Source: CAZQQU01 sp964595625
GTDB taxonomy: Bacteria; Bacteroidota; Bacteroidia; Flavobacteriales; Flavobacteriaceae
Assembly (NCBI GenBank): GCA_964595625.1
Contig: CAZQQU010000024.1
Location: 1 to 10,157, forward strand
Length of the DNA stretch: 10,157 bases
Direction of reading: 5' to 3'
Below the pieces are notes generated by a model, which saw nothing but the letters and a program-made list of their open reading frames with translations, had not been told where the DNA came from and did not search any database. Within the stretch, counting starts at the first letter, position 1, and every line of letters starts with the position of its first letter. A program made the position numbers and the translations under genes. Of the stretch, positions 1-10,100 are shown in pieces.

Positions 1-1076
1 AATCTGAACCCACAATCCTGCTTGAAGCGGATACGGGAGTGAGTGATCCCAATGCAACCTATCAATGGTATAAAGATGGTGAGTTGTTAGTATTGTTACC
101 ACCCAATACTTATGAATATTTGGTAAGTGAGCCGGGCGAATATAAAGTTGTTGTTACCACAGAGGACCAAACCTGCCAAGTGGAAGATACTATTTTAATT
201 GGCTATGATTACGGGGTAGAAGTTGTGGGAGAAACTGGATGTACCCAAGAAGAAAATAAAATTTATATCTATGTTTATGACGGAACACCCTATTTTTTAA
301 TAAATGTTAACAATGGCCTCGGATTTGACTTAAATTATTTTTCAGATGGAGATGCCGTGTTGACCGATTTTCCCTACGGAACTTTCCAGGTAACCGTAAC
401 GGACGCTGACGGTACCGGAGCTGTTTACATAGATACCGTGGAGTTTTACTTAGATATTGATTTAAATATTTATACCCAACTAGAAGACATATGCGGATCC
501 TGCCTATACATTCCTCCGCTTTTTGGTCTTCCCGAATTTACCTATAATGAAGACATGTTTGTTTTGGATGCTTCTTTGCTGGTAGAGGCTACAAACGTAT
601 CGTATGAATGGTTTGAAGATGGGATTTTGGTAGGAAATACAGCTCAACACACCTTCAATCCTTCAGTTCTGAATTGTACCATAAAAACAGTTAATAGCAT
701 CAATTATACTGTCAAGGTTACTGACAATGATAGTGGCTGTGAGCTTTCTCAATCTTTCAAATGGAAATGCCCAATACTACCGGAGTACAACGGAGAGGAA
801 GAGCAAGAACCTGTCGAAACAGCTAGTTTGAAATCTATGGTTTATCCCAACCCGTCAAACCCCCACAGCATTTTTTATTATCACGTATATTCGGAAGATG
901 TTTTTGATGGAACTATAGAAATAATAAGTATTTCTGGAGTAATTGTTAACAGCAGAGACATAAGCGGAAAATCTACCTATACGCTTACATTCGAGCTTCC
1001 AACTACCGGGGTTTATCTTATTCGCACAACCTCTACTTTAGGTATCACCACAGTAAATAAAATAATTATAAAGTAG
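1..1076 (+). CDS. T9SS type A sorting domain protein with Ig-like domains (5' end missing)
   Basis: This is the C-terminal 357 residues of a secreted protein; the frame is open to the left edge (first full codon at base 3). A GTG at 39 is an internal valine, not a start. Counting from the first full codon, I see an Ig/PKD-like domain with the motif YQWYKDGE, then a domain resembling a degenerate SprB-type repeat (GTPYF..., GTFQVTVTDADG), then a second Ig-like domain with YEWFEDG and VKVTDNDSGC. An acidic linker (EEEQEP) follows, and residues 279-357 form a type IX sorting domain that starts at YPNP and ends in KIIIK. Several cysteines (such as DICGSC and GCELS) suit an exported protein with disulfides. 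By family knowledge such proteins cross the outer membrane through the T9SS and are released or attached to the surface, the sorting domain being cleaved. Its ligand or enzymatic role, if any, cannot be told because the N-terminus is missing. It lies 5 nt upstream of the giant SpvB/RHS gene and is probably in the same operon. Confidence 0.9.
   Translation, partial: SEPTILLEADTGVSDPNATYQWYKDGELLVLLPPNTYEYLVSEPGEYKVVVTTEDQTCQVEDTILIGYDYGVEVVGETGCTQEENKIYIYVYDGTPYFLINVNNGLGFDLNYFSDGDAVLTDFPYGTFQVTVTDADGTGAVYIDTVEFYLDIDLNIYTQLEDICGSCLYIPPLFGLPEFTYNEDMFVLDASLLVEATNVSYEWFEDGILVGNTAQHTFNPSVLNCTIKTVNSINYTVKVTDNDSGCELSQSFKWKCPILPEYNGEEEQEPVETASLKSMVYPNPSNPHSIFYYHVYSEDVFDGTIEIISISGVIVNSRDISGKSTYTLTFELPTTGVYLIRTTSTLGITTVNKIIIK
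837..1073 (+). other. Type IX secretion C-terminal sorting domain (type A)
   Basis: This encodes the last 79 residues of the upstream gene. It has the family's hallmarks: a YPNP start after an acidic linker, a central IEIISISGVIV strand in the place of the usual 'v.i.D..G..v', a GVYLIR strand, and a Lys-terminated end (KIIIK). The domain directs export by the Bacteroidota-specific T9SS and is normally removed at the surface. It is the strongest taxonomic marker in the window. Confidence 0.92.
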
Positions 1077-1081
1077 CTTCT

Positions 1082-1168
1082 ATGACATCGATTTTTAAAA
1101 TTTTTCGGAGATCCAATTTCTGGGTTGCCTTAGTTACAAGTATAACTAGTAATTTAATGATTTTTGCT
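1082..1168 (+). other. Sec signal peptide of the giant SpvB/RHS protein
   Basis: Residues 1-29 have a basic n-region (K6, R9, R10), a hydrophobic core broken by a few polar residues (FWVALVTSITSNLMIFA), and a plausible signal peptidase I site after IFA, before QP. This implies export to the periplasm. No lipobox cysteine is present. Classical Tc toxin B and C subunits usually lack such a leader. Whether a T9SS sorting domain sits at the far C-terminus cannot be seen. Confidence 0.7.
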
Positions 1169-4100
1169 CAGCCTTTAGAGCAGATGATAATAGTATCCCT
1201 AAATAATAAACAAATTGATAAGTCTATAAAAAAAGTAAGCAACTTTAATAAAAAAAATGTAAGCTACCAACAAGAGCTCATAGAGTTTTTATCTCAAAAT
1301 TCATTATTAAAAAATAATAATACAAGTTTAACTCAGGTTGCATCTAATAAAAAACAAAATATAATTGAAAATCAAAGTGTAACTCCTAATTTTAAAGAGA
1401 CTAATGAAAATCATTTAAGTTTCCCCGCATTAGAAAAATCAGGTACTATAGGAATTGACGGTATATATAACTCTGAATCCCCAATTGATAATTTTTTTAC
1501 AGTTTATATTCCTGAAAGTGTCGATATTCAAAGTTATGATGCCATTTTATCCTACGAACTTTTTGGTTTAAACAATGCCTCACAAACAACAAAAATCATC
1601 AATAATTCTCTGTCTTATGGTGGTCAATTAATCACTTTTAACAATCTTTGGCAACGTGTTAATGAATTTATACCTATTGAAAAGTTAAATACTGGGCACA
1701 ATGAGGTCTTCTTTACACGCCGAGGTGATGAAATTTATTATTATCAGATAAAAAATCTAAGGATTGACCTTGTTGAAAAAAAGGATAGTCCTTTAATAAT
1801 TTCAGAAAATCTCCTATTAAACTTACAAGGAAATATATATTTTTCAGGTTTTACTAATGCAAATATCCCAGAAATAGAAGTAAACGGAAAAATTGTTACT
1901 GTACATAATGGAGTATTTGAGTGTTATTTGGAAAATGTTCCTGAACATACAAATAGTATACAAATAAATTACAGAACACAAGACGGAGAATTAAAAACAG
2001 TTAATTTTCCTGTTTTATATGAAAATAAACCCAGTAGTTTCAGCTTCCCTGAAAGTAACAATCATATTAATTCTAAAAAATTTTTTATTGAAAATAATCA
2101 GGTGTTTCAATATCAGTCATTGGGTGTTGAGATAGAGGATTACAGCAAGGGTTTTCTTACAGTTGAAATGCTAACTTTCAAAGACTTAAAGGATTTAAAT
2201 TCAGATATATACAACGTAACCTTAGGAGACTTTCCAGGATATCGGATTAAAAAGAACGAAGTTGCAGACAGTTTGCCTGTAAAACTATACTTGGCTTTTG
2301 ATCCTAGTAAAATTCCTGACGGATACACCGCAAGTGATGTCAGAACTTTTTATTTTGACAGGGATTACCGGAACTGGAAAATGCTTTCAGTAGATAGTCT
2401 TGATTTGGAAAACAATATAATTATTTCGACTATTTTTAATGAGACGGATTTTATCAACGGGGTGATCAATGTTCCTGAGTCTCCCGAGACCGGAAGTTTT
2501 ACCCCCACAATGATGACCGAAATGGAGTATGCTAACCCGGCAGCGGGTATTGTAAGCATCTCAACTCCAAATATTAATAATACCGGCAGCTTGGCGACAA
2601 GTTTCCCGATCAAACTACCCGCCGGAAGGAATGGGATGCAACCATCGTTACAGGTGTCCTATAACAGTGAGGGCGGTAACGGTTGGATGGGTATCGGCTG
2701 GGACCTGAGCACCCCGGCAATCACCCTGAATACCAAGTGGGGAGCACCGCTGTTTGACAATGCGAAAGAAACGGAAATGTATTTGCTCAACGGTGCAGAG
2801 CTGGTAATGCATGTCGGTGATACGATCTATACCGGTACACATAGAATTGAAGAGGTAAGCAGACAAAGCAACCGAGAGTTTTACCTACGGGTGGAAGGTG
2901 GTTATTCCAAAGTGGTGCGTCACGGTAGCAGTCCTGCCAATTACTGGTGGGAAGTGACCGACAAGATGGGAAACAAGAGTTTTTACGGGGGTAAAGGAAG
3001 TATAACCGAAAATGCGGTTATACGTACGGGCGGTATTACAAGTAACATAGCCCACTGGGCCTTGTACCGTACGGAAGACCCTTATGGTAATTATGTGGAA
3101 TATGAGTATGATAAACCTACTGCTACCATAGGAAGCTCCTCTATAAATGCACAGGGATTTTATATCAAAGAAATACGATATACTCTGAAATCGGGAGTGA
3201 GTAATTATTATAAAGTGGAGTTTAAAAGAAACGCTTACACGGTGTCGGAGCCGGGAGGCGGCACGGGTTTTACTCCACGGAAAGATATTACCGTTAACGG
3301 CCGTAACGGGTTTTTGCAAATCACCAAAGACCTGCTGACAGAGATACACGTTTCTTTGGTTGAAGGTTCTGCTCAGCGGATCAGGACCTACCGTTTTGAC
3401 TATTATGCCCCGGAGGATGTCCCTTTCAGAAAGACCCTGCTAAAGAAAATAGCCGAGTTTGATACCGAAGGGGTGCTGTTTTACAGCAATACAATGGAGT
3501 ATTTTGACGAGATTGAAGGTAACGATATTATTGACACAGAAAACGATCCTGAGATTTGGGGAGGAACGAATGATGATTTTTCTTCTCCAATACTTGATTT
3601 AGCAGGATTTGGAGGTATAAATTCAAATGATATCCCCAATGGTTCTCCTTTGGGAACATCAAATTCCACAGGATTTTCATTCGGATTGAGGACAGGTTTC
3701 GGCTTGGGGAAAAATATTACAAGTGTTTCCAACACTATAGGAGGATCTTTTAATTACAGTAGAAACGCACAAAATACAACGACTTTTTTAATAGATATTA
3801 ATGGTGACAATCTTCCCGATAAAGTATTTAAAAACGGAGGGTCTGTTTATTACAGGCCCAATACAGGATCCGGCTTTGGAAACCTAATTCCGGTATCCGG
3901 CATTAATGATTTAAGCAAGAGCATATCCAAAACAAATGGATGGGGTGTCGATGTCAATGCTTTTGGTGTAGTGGGAATCGGTACCAGCCGTAGCAAAACA
4001 AAATCGGAAACAGACCACTATTTTGTTGATTTTAACGGGGACGGGCTGCCGGATATGGCAAGTGGCGGAAAAATGCGTTTTAACGTTTCTAACGGATACC

Positions 4101-7100
4101 CTTTTGCCAGGTTATTTACTGATAATGTAGGTGAATCTGAAAATGAGATTATCTCCGGGGCTATAGACAATTCTCTTATCGAATACCTTAATGTGGAAAC
4201 CCTGGATGAAGTGAGGGAAAACCATCCTCAATATGACCATGTGCAGTTATGGAGAGCTCCCTATACAGGCACCATTAACATTGACAGCGAAGCCATTTAC
4301 CGGGTAAAAAATGCTAACAATTCGGACAATCATTACCGGCTGACTATTGAAAAGAAAGGTTATAACCAGACAACCGGCTCTGCTGCTGTGCTGGAAACTA
4401 AACAGTTAACCACTGCCAGCCAGTCGGTATCTCTCGACAAAACCGGCCTGAGCGTAACCAAAGGCGACGTGATTTTCTTCAGGACGCATAACCTGGATTA
4501 TGGCTCGGGCGGTACCGTAGAATGGAACCCTGTAATTACCTATACCGGTACTTCTGCCGGAATACATAACGGGACAGACGAACACGGCAAAGACCGGGAC
4601 ACTTTTTCCATTGAAAACGACTTTATGTTAAACAACGGAAGTGGCTATGACCCTGGGGATAACAACTCATTGACTTTAAACTTTAATCTGAATACGTTAG
4701 ACTTTCCTGCCTACCAATATTCTGATGATATCCGGTTTGTTGTTACCCAGTTACGCGTCGATACGGAGACCAATGAAATTGAGGTTGAACAGGAGTGGGT
4801 AAGAACTTACGATCATCTTGAAGGTGATATTTCCGGGAACAACAGTTATAATATTACCCTAAACACCCCTCAAGACCATAAAGATTCATTTTATTTTGAA
4901 GTACAGAGCGATTCCAATGTTGTCTGGGATGAAATAAACTGGACTCCTACGGTTGTTGCAAACGGAGCGACTCATTACCCGGAAATTAATTATGTAATTT
5001 ATGATGAGAATGTAAATCAGTCTCGTTACTGGGTCGGGGAACTTCCGCAACCGGTTATCATAGACCCTGAGGATGATGGTACAGATGATTTAATTATTGT
5101 GTCGCACAATTTTATTGAAGACGAAACTTTTAACGAAGTTTTTCTGAACAATGCTATGGAGAATGAAGATTTTCCCGTAGAAATCAATTGGGTAGTAAAA
5201 GGCAAGAATATTGAGAATACCAAAACGTATTATAAAAGAACTTTTTATTTGCAAAGAAGTGGTGGTCCCCTTTATATTTATTCTTTTTCGCAAGACAGGG
5301 AAGGCACAATGAGTGTAACTACTGCAGATAGTGAATTTGTACTTTCCAAAAACCAGGTAGATTCTTTAGAGGTATTGTATGCGGCATTTTATATAGATAA
5401 TAAGTTTGTTGCTTATGGCAATGATGCTGAAATAGAATTTCGATTAACCCCGGGTGAAGAATCCAACTACTCCTGGGCCCCGGTAATACTCAATTCTCCT
5501 TTTTGGTCTGTATCGCCGGCACTGTTTGGGCTTACCTATAGGGGTTGGGGACAATTTTTATACAACGGGGCATTGCGGTTTGACAGGGATGAGGAAGATG
5601 AGATCATCATAAACAGTAACAGCCCCCAGTTGTATGGCGATAACCCCATAGATATTGCAGCCCTTGACTTTGAGTCGGAAGCCGAAGATATGGAAGATAT
5701 TGATCCGGATACTGACCCTGAGGATGTTGAAGACAACGGAAAGACCTCCCGGTTTACACTCTACAGCCAGGATACAGAAAACAAGTTGTATCGCAATAGT
5801 GCCATTATAGAAGCTGTTTTTGGGTTTAACAGCAATGATGAACTGCAAATAACAACCGGCCGTTTTGGCGAAGGAAACCTGTACAATATTTATATGGACC
5901 CGATGCAGATAGGAGGAACCTTCCAGGCAATCAAGCAAAGAACCGTATCCAAGGGCAAAGCTGTAACGGGAAATCTGTTTAGTGCTACCGGAACCGACAG
6001 TAATGCGACCAGCGATGTATTAAACCAATACATCGACCTGAACGGAGACCGTTATCCGGATTTGATTACCAGTGGTAAAATACAATATACCAACAGTTTG
6101 GGAGGGTTGTCGGAGGTTGTAAAAAGTAATAATTTTAATGCCGGTAATAAAAATAAGGACGAATATATAGGCATTTCTGTGGCAGCATACAAACCCAATT
6201 CTACAGAAGGATCTACAACTTCTGCCGCTGCTAATGGTTCTCCAACTCCCGAGGCAGTTGCTGCAGCACCACCACAAGCTGCAAGCTCCAATACAACAAA
6301 TAACAATGTCAGTGCCGGTATCGGAGCAGGTGGAGGCAGCACGTATGACTCCCGGATGTTTTTGGATATGAATGGAGATGGACTCCCGGATAAGGTTACA
6401 GTAACAGACGACAGCATAGAAGTATGGCTGAACACCGGGTATGGTTTTACAGACCAGAAAATCGTCTGGGGTTCCGGTTATAGCGACCTTACTATCAGCA
6501 CAAGACAAAATGCCAATGCAGGTCCGTCCGTTTCTATTTCAGAGTCTCTTGCCTTTGGTTTCGGAGCAGGATTTTCCGATGCAGAGGTAAAAACCAGTCT
6601 TATGGATGTTAACGGTGACGGTCTGCCTGATTTAGTTATGCGGCAAAGCGGGAAGTTTTTTTATTATCAAAATACCGGTATCGGTTTTGATAGTACTCTA
6701 GCGGTCTTTTATGAGAACAACATAATCAATAAAGACGTTTCTCTTGCAGGTAATGCCTATGGCTCATTTACTTTTGGATTTGTGCTTTTTAGCATTGGCG
6801 CGGTGTCTTTTAAACTGGTGTTTTCCCCGACAGCCGGTATCAATGCATCCACCAGTGAAACAAAAGCCACCGTACAAGACATCAACGGCGACGGACTGCC
6901 CGATGTACTGTTAAAAGCCAACAATGAAAACAATTCTGCAATTACCGCAAAACTCAACCAAATAGGCAAAACCCACCTGCTTAAAAAAGTAAACAACCCG
7001 CTGGGTGGCAGCTGGGAAGTGGATTACACCCGGGACGGCAATACTTACGATATGCCGCAGAGCAAATGGGTGGTAACTACTATCAAAACCCACGACGGCT

Positions 7101-10100
7101 TTATTCAAGACAACGATTTTGGCCCCGATGAAACCCTGACTACTGTGGTTTATGAAAACCCCAAGCACGACCGCCGGGAACGGGATTTCTTAGGATACGA
7201 AAAGGTAACGGTTGAACAGCGGCATCCGGGAAACAGCGGCCTGTTCCGATATACGCTTAAAGAATACCATATAGACAACATATATCTAAAAGGAGCCGAG
7301 AAGGCCGTATCGTTATATTCAAATACAAACGAGCTGCTCTCACGTACCGAGACCCTGTACAATATCCTTGACCCGGACAGCCCGGTGGTCAATATGAACG
7401 CTGACGAAAACAACCACTACCTGCAAAGTAGCATCAGTGCAGATTTATTGGATCACTCCCGCCTGTTTGTAGCGGTTGCCAGAACTCGTAACATTACCTA
7501 TGAAGATGGAATGGCATTGGTAGCCGTACAGGAGTTTACCGAATATGATGATTTCGGTAACCTGCTTAAAGTAATCAGTTATGGAGATGGTACGGCAGAT
7601 ACCTTCCGTAGTGAAATCTCTTATTATGATGTAGATGAAATATTGAGCTTTGGCCCCGGATTCCCGGAAACCATAGAAGTTTATCAGCACAGCACCCATA
7701 CGCTGATGCGAAAAAGGACAGCGGATTATAACAACTATGGTAAGCTTTCTGAAATTGTTACCAAACTCAACGATACCGAAGACAACACGGTGGAGCTAAA
7801 ATACGACAGCTACGGCAACCTAACCGAAGTACATTACATAGACAGTGAGGATGGCTATTCCAACCATTATGTGCAGGAAATAGGCTACGATACTACCCTA
7901 TACACTTACCCCGTGGCTTTTGAAAACTCTTTTGGGCATACCTCCACTACCGAATATAACTTTTTATTTGGTATTCCTGTATTTACTACCGATTTGAACG
8001 GTAACTCAATGCGAACACGTATTGATAACCGGGGAAGGATTATAGAAGTGACCGGGCCCAATGAGTTGGACTTAGAAGGTTTAATAGGTAATACCAATCC
8101 GGCGTGGACCATCCGGATGGAGTACAAAGGCGAAGATTTGGTGAGCGAAGTAGTGGGTGATCTGGCTTCAAACGAATATATGGCAGAAGCCGAAGGCAGC
8201 TTCCCGGCGATAGACCCGGGTGACGATCAACCCGATAATGCCCAGCACTATGCCGTTACCCGGCATTTTGATGCGTTTTATGCAGACCCGTACAGTACCG
8301 AGACTACCAACCAGCTTCTGACCATTAGTATCGTGGATGGTTTTGGGCAGGCCATACAGCTTAAAAAAACTCACGAGTCGGATGAAGTGAAATGGATGGT
8401 AAGTGGAAAAGAAAAGAAGGATCCATACGGGCGGGTTATTGAAGCTTATCTACCTACTACGCAGAGCTACCCAGTTAATTATAATTTATTAAGCAGTGCA
8501 GATTTAGAATATAATACAAGTGTATCTTCTGTAACTCCGCTTATAACAACCTACGATATCCGCGACCGCCAGAAAACTATCAAGCAACCGGGCGAATCCA
8601 GCAGTACCACCATTGACTACTTTATCGAAGAAGGTATGTTTGGCCAGTTAATAACCAACGAGCTTAATCAAACTCAGAAAACCTTTACCGACATCCGGGG
8701 CAGACAACGAAAAATCGTACAAAACGATGAAATTACCACCCAATTTAAGTACAATGCCATCAATGAACTTATCGAGGTAAAAAACAATCAGGGATATGTC
8801 ACTAAGAATTACTACGATTTGTCTGGTCGCCGCATACGAATAGAACATCCGGATCAAGGGGTTACTAATTTTGTGTATGACAAGGCCGGAAATCTTACAG
8901 AACGGATCACTTCCAACTTAATATTAGGTAACCAGAACCCCATTCACTACTACTATACTTTTAATCGATTAGACAGTATATACTACCCAGTTAACCCATC
9001 TAATAATGTTAAATATTTGTATGGAAATCCTGGTGACCCAACGGTAGAAGCTAATAATGCAATTGGACGTTTATACATGCAGGAAGATGCTTCCGGGGTT
9101 CAAGCTTTTGGATATGATAAAATGGGGAATCTAACTAAAAACGTACGTTCTGTAGTAGTACCAGGTAGGCAATCCTATTGGTTTTTTACCTACTGGAGGT
9201 ACGACAGCTGGAACCGGGTGATGGAGATTCTTTACCCCGATAATGATAAAGTACGTTATTACTATAACAAGGCAGGTAATGTAGAGAAAGTAACTACTTC
9301 GGTAACAACCTTTCACGACGAGGCAAATCTGGTTGAAAGCATCACCTATACCGACTACGGCGAACGGGAAAAAATAGTATATGGCAACGGTACCGAGACG
9401 GAATATACCTACGACACCCGCCGCAGGATGCAGACGGTAGCCCACCAGTTTACCGATGTTGACCTGGAAAGAGAGTACGGGTATGATGCCCTTTCTAATA
9501 TCACCCATATCAGTACCGAAGCGGATTACAATATTGTAAACACTATGGGCCAGCCGGGCGGGTCTGCAGAACATACTTATACCTACGATAACTATAACCG
9601 CCTGATCACTGCCATTGGCAGCTATACTGGATTTAGCGACACCGCTGCCAACTATCTCAAACAGGAGTATGAGCTGGAGATGGAATACGACCTGAGCCAC
9701 AATATTATCAGCAAAAACCAGCTGCATATACAGGGAGAGCTAAACGGCACCGGAGGAATGATAAACCCATTGGCTGTATTTAAGACCAGTTATAATCTGG
9801 ACTACTCCAATTATGCTACGGGAACTTATGTAGCCGACGGTTTTGGCTACGTTCAACCCCACGCCCCGCGGATGATTATTGAAACCCCTACCGGGCAGGA
9901 CGGTTGTTGTGACGAAGGTGACCCGCGTATAAAGAAAAAATTAGTAAATTACGATGCAAATGGTAACCAATTAGAAATCACAGAAGTGATAGGAGAAGAC
10001 GAGATCATAGTACTTAAAAACCTCTGGGACGAAGAAAACCGCCTACGTGCGGTGGACTTAAACCCCGATAATGAGGAGCATCACAACGTAGCCGTTTATA

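Larger units (their letters stand above)
3794..6904 (+). repeat. Six D-x-NGD-x-x-PD (VCBS/FG-GAP-like) motifs
   Basis: Nine-residue acidic motifs occur at nt 3794-3820 (DINGDNLPD), 4028-4054 (DFNGDGLPD), 6035-6061 (DLNGDRYPD), 6365-6391 (DMNGDGLPD), 6605-6631 (DVNGDGLPD) and 6878-6904 (DINGDGLPD). Most are preceded by a Gly/Ser-rich beta stretch and several are followed by 'NTG.GF'. The pattern resembles the Ca2+-binding loop of VCBS/FG-GAP beta-propeller blades, which lies in the middle of TcB proteins. The DNA copies differ at many third codon positions although the peptides are nearly identical, so the motifs are held by selection rather than recently duplicated. Calcium binding is inferred from family knowledge. 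Confidence 0.85.

Noticed and set aside
39..41. GTG as the start of the first gene
   Set aside because: The frame is open upstream to base 3 and the upstream codons continue the same Ig-like domain, so this is an internal valine and the gene is truncated by the window edge.
1030..1081. Possible promoter or terminator between the two genes
   Set aside because: The gap is 5 nt. The AT-rich sequence before it is coding for the sorting domain end, and I see no hairpin with a T-run or convincing Bacteroidota -33/-7 pair.
1201..1440. AT-rich stretch as an origin, attachment site or insertion junction
   Set aside because: The giant reading frame continues through it without interruption, and no direct or inverted repeats flank it; it is better described as an AT-rich coding segment.
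6020..6508. 162-residue minus-strand open frame rich in Cys and Ile
   Set aside because: It lies opposite two conserved NGD motifs and the Ser/Ala linker of the giant gene; the odd composition is explained by reading those codons in reverse.
2140..8857. Other minus-strand open frames of 60-155 codons
   Set aside because: All are antiparallel to the continuous giant plus-strand frame, which shows domain-level similarity throughout; none has a ribosome binding site or known domain.
9131..9727. 198-residue minus-strand open frame with hydrophobic translation
   Set aside because: The plus strand here encodes clear YD repeats in frame with the giant gene. The minus frame lacks a recognisable domain or start context and is a by-product of codon use.
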